From Stutzerimonas stutzeri (GTDB taxonomy: Bacteria; Pseudomonadota; Gammaproteobacteria; Pseudomonadales; Pseudomonadaceae), in assembly GCA_002339675.1 (NCBI GenBank), contig DDKB01000017.1:248001-312000 (forward strand): a stretch of DNA of 64,000 bases, in the 5' to 3' direction. The translations under genes and the position numbers were made by a program. Shown piece after piece: positions 49,172 through 61,704 of this stretch. Numbering within the stretch: position 1 is the first letter of the stretch; each line of letters begins with the position of its first letter. The notes below the pieces were generated by a model. The model saw nothing but the letters and a program-made list of their open reading frames with translations, searched no databases and was not told where the DNA came from.

Positions 49172-50350
49172 GTGGCCACGCTGGCGATCGTCGGTGGCGG
49201 ACTGGTCGGTGCCAGCCTGGCGCTGGCCCTGCAGCAGGGTGCGCGGCAACGCGGCTGGACGCTCGAGCTGATCGAGCCGTTCGAGCCCGGCCACGCCTAC
49301 CAGCCCAGCTATGATGCGCGGTCGACCGCCCTGTCGCACGGCAGCCGGCAGATCTACGAACGCCTGGGCGTATGGGCGCGAATTGCCGAGCGCGCCGAGC
49401 CGATTACCCATATCCATGTTTCCGATCGCGGCCATCCCGGCGCGACCCGCCTCGATGCTCAGGGCCAGCAGGTGCCGGCGCTGGGCTACGTGGTGGAAAA
49501 CGCCTGGATTGGCCAGTGCCTCTGGCAGGCGCTGGATGGGCGAGTGGTCAACAGGCGCTGCCCGGCAGAGGTTCGGCGGATGCGTTCGGGAGCCGCCGGA
49601 TTCCGGCTGCAACTGGGCGACGACAGCTCGCTGGACTGCGATCTGGCCGTGCTCGCCGATGGCGGTCGATCCGGCTTGCGCGAACAGCTCGGCGTCGAGG
49701 TCCGGCGCTCGCCCTACGGACAGACCGCGCTGATCGCCAATGTGACCCCGGGCACGCCGCATGCGGGCCGCGCGTTTGAGCGCTTCACCGAGCACGGGCC
49801 GATGGCGCTGCTGCCGCTGTCGGACAATCGCTGCGCGCTGGTCTGGACCCGTCCGGAGCAGGATGCGCAGCGCCTGGCCAACCTGCCCGAACGCGCTTTC
49901 CTCGACGAGTTGCAGGATGCGTTCGGCTTTCGCCTCGGTGGCTTTCGCCACGTCGGTGCGCGCCATCTCTACCCGCTGGTCCTGGTCGAGGCCGAGGAGC
50001 AGGTCCGCTCCGGCCTGGTGGTGCTGGGCAACGCCGCGCACAGCCTGCATCCAATTGCCGGGCAAGGCTACAACCTGTCGCTGCGCGATGCCGATGCGCT
50101 GGCGGAGTCGCTGCTGCAGAGCGCCGCGAAGCCGGGCGACCTGGGCGTGTTGCAGGCCTATCACCGCCGGCAGCGGGCCGATCAGCGGATGACCGTGGGT
50201 TTCTCCGATCAGCTGACCCGGCTGTTTGGCGAATCCGCGGGCCTGGCGATCGCGGGACGCAACCTCGGCCTGTTCGGACTGGACCTGCTGCCCCCGGCCA
50301 AGGGCTGGTTTGCGCGCCAGGCGATGGGCATGGGCATGCGGTCGCGCTAG
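49172..50350 (+). CDS. ubiH: 2-octaprenyl-6-methoxyphenyl hydroxylase UbiH
   Basis: A 392-aa FAD monooxygenase for ring hydroxylation in ubiquinone synthesis. Start GTG; the FAD motif is LAIVGGGLVGASLALALQQG, the DG motif CDLAVLADGGRSGLRE, and GNAAHSLHPIAGQGYNLSLRD the GD motif. ubiI follows after 121 bp, a conserved pair. Confidence 0.93.
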   Translation: MATLAIVGGGLVGASLALALQQGARQRGWTLELIEPFEPGHAYQPSYDARSTALSHGSRQIYERLGVWARIAERAEPITHIHVSDRGHPGATRLDAQGQQVPALGYVVENAWIGQCLWQALDGRVVNRRCPAEVRRMRSGAAGFRLQLGDDSSLDCDLAVLADGGRSGLREQLGVEVRRSPYGQTALIANVTPGTPHAGRAFERFTEHGPMALLPLSDNRCALVWTRPEQDAQRLANLPERAFLDELQDAFGFRLGGFRHVGARHLYPLVLVEAEEQVRSGLVVLGNAAHSLHPIAGQGYNLSLRDADALAESLLQSAAKPGDLGVLQAYHRRQRADQRMTVGFSDQLTRLFGESAGLAIAGRNLGLFGLDLLPPAKGWFARQAMGMGMRSR

Positions 50351-50471
50351 TGCCGGGCTGGGGCGGTTGAGCTAGGCCGGCCAGGTCATGACAACGCCTC
50401 GTGCGCCGCGACACGGCGGCCGCCACAGGAACCTTACAGGGCACGCCGACAAGGCGTGCAGGGGAGCAGCA

Positions 50472-51692
50472 ATGCAAGCGGACCTCATCATCGTCGGTGC
50501 CGGCATGGTCGGCAGCACCCTGGCCTTGGCGCTGCAGGACGCCGGTTTGCGGATCCGGCTGATCGACGCCGGCCCGCTGGCAGTACGGCCGTTCGATGCG
50601 GATGCGCCCTTCGAGCCGCGCGTCAGTGCGCTGTCGGTCGCCAGTCAGCGGATCCTCGATCGCGTCGGTGCCTGGCCTGGCGTCATCGCGCGGCGCGCGA
50701 GCCCCTATCGGGACATGCAGGTCTGGGACGGTTCGGGCACCGGCCGGGTGGATTTCTCGGCGTCCTCGGTGCATGCCGACGTGCTCGGGCACATCGTCGA
50801 GAACCAGGTGATCCAGGACGCGCTGCTCGATGCCTTGCAGCGCCAGGGTTCGGTTCAGCTCACCGGCAATGCCAGCCTTCAGGGCCTGCAGGCGAGCGAA
50901 GATGGCTGGAGCCTGACGCTCGCGGACGGGCAGCAGCTGCAGGCCGGACTGGTCGTCGCGGCTGATGGTGCCAACTCGACGGTGCGGCGTCTGGCCGGTT
51001 GCGCGACACGCGAATGGGACTATCTGCACCACGCCATCGTGACCAGCGTGCGCTGTGCCCAGCCAAACGAGGCCACCGCCTGGCAACGCTTCACCGACGA
51101 CGGTCCGCTGGCCTTCCTGCCGCTGCAGCGCGGCACCGATTCGCACTGGTGCTCGATCGTTTGGTCGGTCACCGAGGCGGAGGCGCAACGGCTCATGGCG
51201 CTCGATGACCCCGCCTTTTGTGACGCGCTCGGACGCGCGTTCGAATATCGCCTGGGCGAGGTGCAGGCCGCCGACCCGCGAGTGTGCATCCCGCTGCGCC
51301 AGCGCCATGCCAAGCGCTACGTGCAGCCGGGCCTGGCCCTGGTGGGCGACGCCGCGCACAGCATCCATCCGCTGGCGGGGCAGGGGGTCAACCTCGGCCT
51401 GCTCGATGCCGCGGTTCTGGCCGAGGTGCTCCTGGCCGCCCGGGCCAGGGGTACGCCGCTGGGCGAGCTGCGCGTGCTGAGCCGCTACGAACGCCGGCGG
51501 ATGCCGCACAACCTGGCGATGATGGCCGCCATGGAGGGTTTCGAGCGCCTGTTCCAGGCCGATGCACTGCCGTTGCGCTGGCTGCGCAATGCGGGGTTCA
51601 AGGGCGTGCAGGCGTTGCCGGAAGCCAAGGCCCTGCTCGTTCGCCAGGCGCTGGGCCTGAGCGGCGATCTGCCGGTGCTGGCGCGGCCGTGA
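50472..51692 (+). CDS. ubiI: UbiI/VisC family ubiquinone hydroxylase
   Basis: A 406-aa flavin monooxygenase, paralogous to UbiH. LIIVGAGMVGSTLALALQDA binds FAD; LVVAADGANSTVRRLAG and GDAAHSIHPLAGQGVNLGLLD follow. It hydroxylates an early ring position in ubiquinone synthesis; its exact position (UbiI or UbiF-like) is not certain from sequence. GGGAGCAGC precedes the ATG at 50472; earlier frame is unsupported. Confidence 0.88.
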   Translation: MQADLIIVGAGMVGSTLALALQDAGLRIRLIDAGPLAVRPFDADAPFEPRVSALSVASQRILDRVGAWPGVIARRASPYRDMQVWDGSGTGRVDFSASSVHADVLGHIVENQVIQDALLDALQRQGSVQLTGNASLQGLQASEDGWSLTLADGQQLQAGLVVAADGANSTVRRLAGCATREWDYLHHAIVTSVRCAQPNEATAWQRFTDDGPLAFLPLQRGTDSHWCSIVWSVTEAEAQRLMALDDPAFCDALGRAFEYRLGEVQAADPRVCIPLRQRHAKRYVQPGLALVGDAAHSIHPLAGQGVNLGLLDAAVLAEVLLAARARGTPLGELRVLSRYERRRMPHNLAMMAAMEGFERLFQADALPLRWLRNAGFKGVQALPEAKALLVRQALGLSGDLPVLARP

Positions 51693-51734
51693 CCGGCGGC
51701 TGAAATGTCTTGCATACTTGCTGCATTGAGAAAG

Positions 51735-51757
51735 CAAATAGGATTCACTACTATTTG
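51735..51757 (+). promoter_or_regulatory. dyad in the iron importer promoter region
   Basis: CAAATAG and CTATTTG flank nine bases, 33 bp before the binding-protein gene. It agrees with the Fur consensus at only about 9 of 19 positions, so it is a weak Fur candidate or another operator. Confidence 0.35.
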
Positions 51758-51789
51758 GCCTCTTTCCGCTTTCTGAATAAGGCCGATCC

Positions 51790-52791
51790 ATGCAGTCAAG
51801 CAAAGGTTTTCTCGCCGTCCTGGCGCTGACCGCTGTCGCCGGCGCCGCGCAGGCTGCCGACGAAGTCGTGGTGTATTCCTCGCGCATCGACGAACTGATC
51901 AAGCCGGTTTTCGATGCCTACACCGCCAAGACCGGTGTCCCGGTGACGTTCATCACTGACAAGGAAGCGCCGCTGATGGCGCGGATCAAGGCGGAGGGTG
52001 AGAACACACCGGCCGATTTGCTGCTCACGGTCGATGGTGGCAACCTCTGGCAGGCCGAGCAGATGGGCATCCTGCAACCGATGAATTCGCAGATCGTGAA
52101 AGCCAACATTCCCTCGCAGTACCGCTCGTCCAGTGATGCCTGGACCGGCCTGTCGTTGCGCGCGCGGACCCTGGTCTATTCGACGGAGCGGGTCGATCCG
52201 GACGAGTTGAGCACCTACGAAGCCCTGGCCGACGAGGCGTGGGAAGGGCGGCTCTGCCTGCGCACCAGCAAGAAGGTCTACAACCAGTCGCTGACCGCAA
52301 CGCTGATCGAGACCCACGGCGCCGAGAAGGCCGAGGCGATCGTCCAGGGCTGGGTGAACAACCTGGCCACCGATGCGTTCGCCGACGACACCGCACTGAT
52401 CCAGGCAGTCGATGCCGGGCTCTGCGATGTCGGTATCGTCAACACCTATTATTACGGACGCCTGCACGCGCAGAACCCCGACCTCAAGGCCAAGCTGTTC
52501 TGGCCCAACCAGGATGGGCGCGGGGTGCACGTCAACCTGTCGGGCATCGGCCTGACGCGCCATGCGCCGCATCCGGAGGCCGCACGCAAGCTGGTGGAGT
52601 GGATGACCACCCCAGAGGCGCAGAGCATCTTCGCCGACGTCAACATGGAGTTCCCGGCGAACCCCGAGGTGCAGCCGTCCGCCGAAGTGGCCGCCTGGGG
52701 CACCTTCAAGGCCGACACCATCCCGGTCGAGGTCGCCGGCGAGCGCCAGGCCGAGGCCATCATGCTGATGGACCGCGCCGGCTGGCGCTGA
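51790..52791 (+). CDS. iron(III) ABC transporter substrate-binding protein (FbpA/HitA type)
   Basis: A 333-aa periplasmic ferric-binding protein. Signal peptide MQSSKGFLAVLALTAVAGA, mature start DEVVVYSSRIDELIKPVFDA. The adjacent tyrosines in VNTYYYGRL are the usual Fe(III) ligands. LFWPNQDGRGVHVNLSGIG is a family block. It is followed by its permease gene after 143 bp. No ATPase gene adjoins. Confidence 0.9.
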   Translation: MQSSKGFLAVLALTAVAGAAQAADEVVVYSSRIDELIKPVFDAYTAKTGVPVTFITDKEAPLMARIKAEGENTPADLLLTVDGGNLWQAEQMGILQPMNSQIVKANIPSQYRSSSDAWTGLSLRARTLVYSTERVDPDELSTYEALADEAWEGRLCLRTSKKVYNQSLTATLIETHGAEKAEAIVQGWVNNLATDAFADDTALIQAVDAGLCDVGIVNTYYYGRLHAQNPDLKAKLFWPNQDGRGVHVNLSGIGLTRHAPHPEAARKLVEWMTTPEAQSIFADVNMEFPANPEVQPSAEVAAWGTFKADTIPVEVAGERQAEAIMLMDRAGWR

Positions 52792-52934
52792 CGCTGCGGA
52801 GCATGCCAGCGGGGCGTGGTGACCAGCGTTCGCCCGCCTGACGCTGACGCCGGGGTGCGGCTCGCCGTTCACTGTCCCGGTATACTCGACGCCCCGGCAC
52901 GCGCCGTGGCGTTTTTCTCTGCTTCGAGGCCTGT

Positions 52935-54551
52935 GTGTCACACCCCGTCGAGCGCCGCTGGTATCCCCTCACTTTCGCCGTCGCGGCGCTGGTGCTGCTG
53001 CCCCTGAGCGTTCTGCTGCTCAGTTGGAGCAGCATCGACAGCGCGATCTGGGCACATCTCTGGCAGACCCAGCTGCCACGCCTGCTCGGCAACACCCTGA
53101 TGCTGGTCGTGGGGGTGGGCGTTGGCGTCACGCTGCTAGGGGTCAGTCTGGCCTGGCTGACCTCGCTGTGCGAATTCCCCGGGCGGCGCTGGTTGGACTG
53201 GGCACTGATGCTGCCATTTGCGATTCCGGCCTATGTGCTGGCGTTCGTCTTTATCGGGCTGCTCGATTTCGCCGGTCCGGTGCAGACCCTGGCGCGCGAG
53301 CTCTTCGGCGCCGGCATTCGCTTTCCGCGCGTGCGCTCCACTGGCGGCGTCATCACGGTGCTGGTGCTGGTGTTCTATCCCTACGTCTACCTGCTGGCGC
53401 GCTCGGCCTTCATGGCCCAGGGCAAGGGCCTGATGGAGGCGGCGCGGGTGCTCGGGCAGTCGCCGTGGACGGCGTTCTGGCGCGTCGCGCTGCCGATGGC
53501 GCGGCCGGCGATCGGCGCCGGCCTGGCCTTGGCGATGATGGAGACCCTGGCGGACTTCGGCGCCGTGGCGGTATTCAACTACGACACCTTTACCACGGCC
53601 ATCTACAAGACTTGGTACGGCTTCTTCAGCCTGACCAGCGCCACCCAGCTGGCCAGCCTGCTGTTGCTCGCGGTGATGCTGGTGCTCTACGGCGAGCGCC
53701 GGGCCCGTGGCGCGGCGCGGCCGGCCAATGACCGCGCCCGCTCGGCGGCGCTGTACCGCCTGCGCGGATTCAAGGCGCTGGCGGCCAGCGGCTGGTGCGG
53801 TCTGGTGTTCCTGTGCGCCTTTGTGGTGCCGATGCTGCAACTGCTGGTCTGGCTCTGGCAGCGCGGGCGTTTCGATCTCGACGAGCGGTATGCCGGGCTG
53901 ATCCTGCACACCCTCTATCTAGGGGGGCTGGCGGCGCTGGTCACGGTGATGGTGGCCCTGCTGCTGGCCTTCGCCCGTCGGCAGGCGCCGGTGCGTGCGG
54001 TGAAGGTGGCGGTGGGCCTGGCCAACCTGGGCTATGCGTTGCCAGGCTCGGTGCTGGCGGTGTCGATCATGCTTGCCTTCAGCTACCTCGACCGCGAGTG
54101 GGTTATCCCGCTGTCACAGGGGCTCGGCGGGGCGGGCAAGCCCATCCTGCTCGGAAGCCTGGGTGCGCTGCTGCTGGCGTACCTCATTCGCTTCATGGCG
54201 GTGGCATTCGGTCCGCTGGAAAGCGCACTGGCGCGCATCCGGCCGTCGTTGCCGCAGGCCTCCCGCAGCCTTGGCGTTGGCGGGCCGGCGCTGTTCTTCC
54301 GTGTCTACCTGCCGCTGTTGCTGCCCGGCACGCTGAGCGCCGCGCTGCTGGTCTTCGTCGACGTGCTGAAGGAGATGCCGGCGACGCTGCTGATGCGTCC
54401 GTTCGGCTGGGACACCCTGTCGGTGAAGATCTTCGAGATGACCAGCGAGGGGGAATGGGCGCGTGCGGCCCTGCCGGCCCTGACCCTGGTGCTGGTCGGG
54501 CTGCTGCCGGTGATCCTGCTGATCCGCCGCTCGGCCCAGCGCGTCGGCTAG
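52935..54551 (+). CDS. iron(III) ABC transporter permease (FbpB/HitB type)
   Basis: A 538-aa permease made of two fused halves, about 12 helices. Each half has an EAA loop: LMEAARVLGQSPWTAFWRVALP and PQASRSLGVGGPALFFRVYLP. Start GTG at 52935. It moves Fe(III) delivered by the preceding binding protein. The ATPase must be encoded elsewhere. Confidence 0.88.
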   Translation: MSHPVERRWYPLTFAVAALVLLPLSVLLLSWSSIDSAIWAHLWQTQLPRLLGNTLMLVVGVGVGVTLLGVSLAWLTSLCEFPGRRWLDWALMLPFAIPAYVLAFVFIGLLDFAGPVQTLARELFGAGIRFPRVRSTGGVITVLVLVFYPYVYLLARSAFMAQGKGLMEAARVLGQSPWTAFWRVALPMARPAIGAGLALAMMETLADFGAVAVFNYDTFTTAIYKTWYGFFSLTSATQLASLLLLAVMLVLYGERRARGAARPANDRARSAALYRLRGFKALAASGWCGLVFLCAFVVPMLQLLVWLWQRGRFDLDERYAGLILHTLYLGGLAALVTVMVALLLAFARRQAPVRAVKVAVGLANLGYALPGSVLAVSIMLAFSYLDREWVIPLSQGLGGAGKPILLGSLGALLLAYLIRFMAVAFGPLESALARIRPSLPQASRSLGVGGPALFFRVYLPLLLPGTLSAALLVFVDVLKEMPATLLMRPFGWDTLSVKIFEMTSEGEWARAALPALTLVLVGLLPVILLIRRSAQRVG

Positions 54552-54575
54552 CGGGCCAGGACGGCTCGGCGCACC

Positions 54576-54604
54576 GTGACCTGTCACGACCTTGGGGCTA
54601 CAAT
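54576..54604 (+). promoter_or_regulatory. promoter of gcvTHP
   Basis: GTGACC, a 17-bp spacer, then TACAAT, 92 bp before gcvT. Each hexamer differs from consensus by one or two bases. It lies just after the permease gene. Confidence 0.5.
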
Positions 54605-54695
54605 GCGCGCCATTCAAAACTGGTCGGGCATCAGGCTCGGCATCCCACTGCTTCACATTGCGCCGCTTCGGCGACCTGCCCGGAAGGAGAAACCC

Positions 54696-55778
54696 ATGGG
54701 TCAGCGTACTCCCCTCTACGATCAGCACCTCGCACTCGGCGCCAAGATGGTCGACTTCGGCGGCTGGGATATGCCGCTGCACTACGGCTCCCAGGTCGAG
54801 GAGCACCACCAGGTACGACGTGATTGCGGTGTGTTCGACGTCTCGCACATGACAGTGGTCGACGTCGCCGGTGCCGACGCCACACGCTACCTGCAGCACC
54901 TGCTGGCCAACGACGTGAACCGCCTCGGGCAGGTCGGCAAGGCCCTGTACACGGCGATGCTCAACGAGCGCGGCGGTGTCGTCGACGACCTGATCGTCTA
55001 CCTCACCGACTGGGGCTACCGCCTGGTGGTGAACGCCAGTACGCGTGACAAGGACCTGGCCTGGATGCAGGCGCAGGCCGAAGGCTTCGCCGTGGAGGTC
55101 AACGAGCGGCCCGAGCTGGCGATGCTGGCGATCCAGGGCCCGAATGCCCGCAGCAAGACCGCGGAACTCGTCAGCCAGCCGCGCGCGACGCTGATCCAGG
55201 AGCTCAAGCCGTTCCAGGGTCAGGCTGCCGGCGACTGGTTCATCGGCCGCACCGGCTATACCGGCGAGGACGGCCTGGAGATCATTCTTCCCGCCGAGCA
55301 GGCGCCGGACTTCCTTAGCGAGCTGGTCGGCGCGGGCATTTCGCCGATCGGCCTGGGTGCGCGCGATACCCTGCGCCTTGAGGCCGGGCTGAACCTGTAT
55401 GGCCAGGACATGACCGAAGAGGTTTCGCCGCTGCAGGCCAACATGGGCTGGACTGTCGCCTGGGAGCCGGCCGAGCGCGACTTCGTCGGCCGCGCCGCGC
55501 TGGAAGCGGAAAAGGCCCGCGCTGACCGCCCAAAACTGGTCGGGCTGGTCCTCGAAGAGCGTGGCGTGCTGCGCGCGCACCAGGTGGTGCGGGTCAACGG
55601 CGCTGGCGAGGGCGAGATCACCAGCGGCAGTTTTTCGCCTACCCTTGGCAAATCCATCGCGTTGGCACGCGTTCCCGCGCAGACCGGCGATCGGGCGGAA
55701 GTGGAAATTCGCGGCAAGTGGTACCCGGTGCGCGTGGTGCAGCCTACATTCGTGCGTCACGGCAAGGTACTGGTATAA
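54696..55778 (+). CDS. gcvT: glycine cleavage system aminomethyltransferase GcvT
   Basis: A 360-aa T protein that passes the methylene group from the lipoyl arm of GcvH to tetrahydrofolate. MVDFGGWDMPLHYG, CGVFDVSHMTVVDV and RTGYTGEDGLEI are family motifs; RDTLRLEAGLNLYG binds folate. AAGGAGA precedes the ATG at 54696. First gene of gcvT-gcvH-gcvP. Confidence 0.95.
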   Translation: MGQRTPLYDQHLALGAKMVDFGGWDMPLHYGSQVEEHHQVRRDCGVFDVSHMTVVDVAGADATRYLQHLLANDVNRLGQVGKALYTAMLNERGGVVDDLIVYLTDWGYRLVVNASTRDKDLAWMQAQAEGFAVEVNERPELAMLAIQGPNARSKTAELVSQPRATLIQELKPFQGQAAGDWFIGRTGYTGEDGLEIILPAEQAPDFLSELVGAGISPIGLGARDTLRLEAGLNLYGQDMTEEVSPLQANMGWTVAWEPAERDFVGRAALEAEKARADRPKLVGLVLEERGVLRAHQVVRVNGAGEGEITSGSFSPTLGKSIALARVPAQTGDRAEVEIRGKWYPVRVVQPTFVRHGKVLV

Positions 55779-55847
55779 ATTCGGCCGAACGATTCAGGGC
55801 GCTGAGCTGCCTGGCCAGTCAACCGACAGTTTTTTGAGGATTTACGA

Positions 55848-56237
55848 ATGAGCGACATTCCCAGCGATCTGCGTTACGCCGCCAGCCATGAGTGGGCCCG
55901 TCTCGAAGCGGACGGTACGGTCAGCGTTGGTATTTCCGATCACGCCCAAGAAGCGTTGGGTGACGTGGTCTATGTCGAATTGCCGGAGGTCGGCCAGCAG
56001 CTGACGGCCGGGCAGCAGGCCGGTGTCGTCGAGTCGGTCAAGGCGGCGTCCGACATCTACTCGCCCATTGCCGGCGAAGTGGTCGCGATCAACGAACAGC
56101 TGAGCGACTCACCTGAGCAGGTTAACGGCGAGCCCTACGGCAGCTGGTTCTTCCGGCTGCAGCCAAGCGATGCGGCGGACCTGGACAAGCTGCTCGACGC
56201 GGCCGGCTACAAGGCCGCGTGCGACGCCGACGCCTGA
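55848..56237 (+). CDS. gcvH: glycine cleavage system H protein GcvH
   Basis: A 129-aa lipoyl carrier. The lipoylated lysine lies in VESVKAASDIYSPI. ASHEWARLEADGTVSVGISD and DVVYVELPEVG are standard. It shuttles the aminomethyl group between GcvP and GcvT. Confidence 0.96.
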   Translation: MSDIPSDLRYAASHEWARLEADGTVSVGISDHAQEALGDVVYVELPEVGQQLTAGQQAGVVESVKAASDIYSPIAGEVVAINEQLSDSPEQVNGEPYGSWFFRLQPSDAADLDKLLDAAGYKAACDADA

Positions 56238-56340
56238 GCGACCCCATCCTCAAGCCCCGCGGTGCCGGTTTCGGCCTGAGCGAGTCGATCGTTTGGCCGG
56301 GCCTGCATTCGGGGCTTTTTACTTGTCGAGAGAAGCCGTG

Positions 56341-59217
<2,877 letters not shown>

Positions 59218-59357
59218 AGCGCCAGGCCGACAAAAACGCTTGAGGCTGGGGGCCGGACAAGCCGGCTCCAGCTCCAAGTGGCTGGCGTCATGGGTGATGG
59301 ATGCCTGTGCGGAACGGTGACTTCGGCGCGAGTCAAAGCGATGTCAGCCTCCCGCCT

Positions 59358-59996
59358 CTAGCCTTCGGGCTGCTCCTCACTTAACAGTCCGAGCAACTGG
59401 GCCAGCATCAGCTGTGCTTCCTCGACCCCCTGGCGCTTGGGCGCGGAGAACAGCTGAATGCTGATCCCGTCTCCCCAGCCCTTGCGAATGTCGCGCTGGA
59501 TCGTCAGCAGGGCATTCTTCGCGGCGCCGAACGCCAGCTTGTCGGACTTGGTGAGGAGAATGTGCAGCGGCATCTCGCTGGCGCTCGACCAGTCGAGCAT
59601 CATCCGGTCGAACTCGGTCAGCGGGTGGCGGATATCCATCATCAGGAACACCCCGGCCAGGCTCTCGCGGCTGCTCAAATAGGCTTCCAGGTGGCGCTGC
59701 CAGTGCTGCTTCAGCGGGATTGGCACCTTCGCGTAGCCGTATCCGGGCAGGTCGACCAGGCGATGCTCGTCGTCCAGGCGGAAGAAGTTGAGCAGTTGGG
59801 TGCGCCCCGGCGTCTTCGAGGTCCGTGCGAGGCTGGCATGGGTCAGGGTGTTGAGCGCGCTGGACTTGCCCGCATTCGATCGACCGGCGAAGGCCACTTC
59901 AAGGCCCTCGTCAGCCGGGCATTGATCGACCTTGGCAGCGCTGGTCAAGAAGGTGGCCTGCTGGCAGAGGCCGAGAATCGGGTTTTTTGGGGGCAT
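59358..59996 (-). CDS. engB: ribosome biogenesis GTPase EngB (YihA/YsxC)
   Basis: A 212-aa GTPase. G1 is GRSNAGKSSALN, G3 DLPGYGYAK, G4 TKSD, and TSKTPGRTQLLNFF is the switch region. It is needed for large ribosomal subunit assembly. It is divergent from cytochrome c4, as in other pseudomonads. Confidence 0.95.
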   Translation of the reverse strand: MPPKNPILGLCQQATFLTSAAKVDQCPADEGLEVAFAGRSNAGKSSALNTLTHASLARTSKTPGRTQLLNFFRLDDEHRLVDLPGYGYAKVPIPLKQHWQRHLEAYLSSRESLAGVFLMMDIRHPLTEFDRMMLDWSSASEMPLHILLTKSDKLAFGAAKNALLTIQRDIRKGWGDGISIQLFSAPKRQGVEEAQLMLAQLLGLLSEEQPEG

Positions 59997-60058
59997 GGAG
60001 TTTCCGGTGTGCGCGCGGGGTGCGGCAATGGTTCATTTCCGTTTCAGGAACGCCAGTA

Positions 60059-60064
60059 TATAAT
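60059..60064 (+). promoter_or_regulatory. candidate -10 box upstream of cytochrome c4
   Basis: A perfect TATAAT 190 bp before the gene, inside the divergent engB gap. The -35 is poor. The long leader after it could hold a small RNA, but no known one was recognised. Confidence 0.4.
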
Positions 60065-60253
60065 GCCGCAGATTTTATGTGCGCTTTGGTCTGAAACCAG
60101 GCCGGGCAGCGCTGCCTCCGCGGCCTCGCTAAACTGCCGGCAGGCTGCGTGACGCGCCCAGGTGCCATCATATAAACGCGCATTGCCATGGCCCCAGCGG
60201 TCGGCTGCCGAACAAGATTTCTTTAAACCCCTTAGCCGTAGTTGGATGAGCTG

Positions 60254-60886
60254 ATGAACAAAGTACTCGTGAGTCTGCTGTTGACCCTTGGCATCACCGG
60301 TATCGCCCATGCGGCTGGTAATCCCGAAGCTGGTCAGGAGAAGGTGGCAGTCTGTGGCGCCTGCCACGGTGCCGATGGCAACAGTGCCGCACCGAACTTC
60401 CCGAAACTGGCCGGCCAGGGTGAGCGCTACCTGTTCAAGCAACTGCAGGACATCAAGGCCGGTTCGAGCCCGACCGCCGAGCCTGGCGTCGGCCGCAAGG
60501 TGCTGGAGATGACCGGTATCCTCGAGCCCTACAGCGATCAGGACCTGCAGGACATCGCCGCCTATTTCTCCAGCCAGAAAATGACCGTCGGCATGGCCGA
60601 TCCGGCGCTGGTCAAGCAGGGCGAGAAGCTCTTCCGCGGTGGCAAGCTGGATCTCGGCATGCCCGCCTGCACTGGCTGCCATTCGCCGAATGGCGCGGGC
60701 AACAACCTGGCCGGCTTCCCGCATCTGGGCGGCCAGCATGCGGCCTATACCGCCAAGCAGCTCACGGCGTTCCGTGAGGGCGAGCGCACCAATGACGGCG
60801 ACGCGATGATCATGCGTACCATTGCTTCGAAGCTGAGCAACAAGGACATCGAGGCGCTGTCGAGCTACATCCAGGGCCTGCACTGA
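60254..60886 (+). CDS. cytochrome c4
   Basis: A 210-aa diheme c-type cytochrome. Signal peptide MNKVLVSLLLTLGITGIAHA; heme motifs CGACH and CTGCH in two similar halves; axial methionines likely in KMTVGM and DAMIMRT. It carries electrons in the periplasm to terminal oxidases. The ATG at 60254 is chosen over 60242 because the signal peptide starts there. Confidence 0.93.
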   Translation: MNKVLVSLLLTLGITGIAHAAGNPEAGQEKVAVCGACHGADGNSAAPNFPKLAGQGERYLFKQLQDIKAGSSPTAEPGVGRKVLEMTGILEPYSDQDLQDIAAYFSSQKMTVGMADPALVKQGEKLFRGGKLDLGMPACTGCHSPNGAGNNLAGFPHLGGQHAAYTAKQLTAFREGERTNDGDAMIMRTIASKLSNKDIEALSSYIQGLH

Positions 60887-60914
60887 TCACGTCGGCCACG
60901 GCCGATTCGGAAGA

Positions 60915-60947
60915 GGCGTTCAGGTTGGTAGCCTGAACGCCTTTTTT
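60915..60947 (+). terminator. rho-independent terminator after cytochrome c4
   Basis: GGCGTTCAGG and CCTGAACGCC pair perfectly around seven bases, followed by six Ts, 29 bp after the stop. Confidence 0.88.
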
Positions 60948-61068
60948 GTTTCCGGTCGCTAGAATGATTGTCAAGATATTGAAAAGCGTCGAAAAGCGCT
61001 GGCGAGTGGGTGCCATTTGCTGCAGCCTGTGGCGCTATCGGTCAGCTGTCATCGTCAAGGGAGTCACC

Positions 61069-61698
61069 ATGCGCAAACTCGTTCTCAGTGCCGTTCTCGT
61101 TACTGCCAGCCTGTTCGGAATGGCGGCCCATGCGGCTGATTTCCAGGCCGGAAAGGAATACGTGGAGCTGAAGAACCCGGTCCCGGTGTCCGAGCCGGGC
61201 AAGATCGAAGTGGTCGAGATGTTCTGGTATGGTTGCCCGCACTGCTACCAGTTCGAGCCCATGATCAACCCTTGGATCAAGCAACTGCCGGATGACGTCG
61301 ACTTCAAGCGCATCCCGGCGATGTTCGGCGGCGTCTGGAACGTCCACGGCCAGATGTTCCTGGCACTGGAAGCGATGAACGTCGAGCCGAAGGTCCATGA
61401 CGCGATCTTCAACGCCTACCACCGCGAGGGCAACAAGCTCGACACGCCGGAAAAGATGGCCGAGTTTCTCGCTGGCCATGGCGTCGATGCCGACGCGTTC
61501 CTCAAAGCCTACAATTCCTTCGGGGTCAAGAGCCGGGCCGAGCAGGCGAAGAAGCTCGCCATGGCCTACCAGATTTCGGGCGTACCGGTGATGATCGTCA
61601 ACGGCAAGTACCGCTTCGACATCGGTTCGGCCGGCGGTCCGGAGCGCGCGCTGGAAGTGGCCGACTACCTGATCGAAAAAGAACGCGCGGCGCAGTAA
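61069..61698 (+). CDS. dsbA: thiol:disulfide interchange protein DsbA
   Basis: A 209-aa periplasmic oxidase that makes disulfides. Signal peptide MRKLVLSAVLVTASLFGMAA; active site FWYGCPHCYQFEP; cis-proline in SGVPVMIVNGKYRFD. AAGGGAG lies before the ATG at 61069. It shares the envelope-redox theme with cytochrome c4. Confidence 0.95.
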   Translation: MRKLVLSAVLVTASLFGMAAHAADFQAGKEYVELKNPVPVSEPGKIEVVEMFWYGCPHCYQFEPMINPWIKQLPDDVDFKRIPAMFGGVWNVHGQMFLALEAMNVEPKVHDAIFNAYHREGNKLDTPEKMAEFLAGHGVDADAFLKAYNSFGVKSRAEQAKKLAMAYQISGVPVMIVNGKYRFDIGSAGGPERALEVADYLIEKERAAQ

Positions 61699-61704
61699 GC
61701 CCCC

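Noticed and set aside
54114..55760. 548-aa open frame antisense to gcvT
   Set aside because: No motif and no ribosome site; the sense strand encodes a clear GcvT.
59997..60253. a Spot42-like or ErsA-type small RNA near engB
   Set aside because: The locus is one where such RNAs occur in some gamma-proteobacteria, but no recognisable sequence, terminator or conserved loop was found here.
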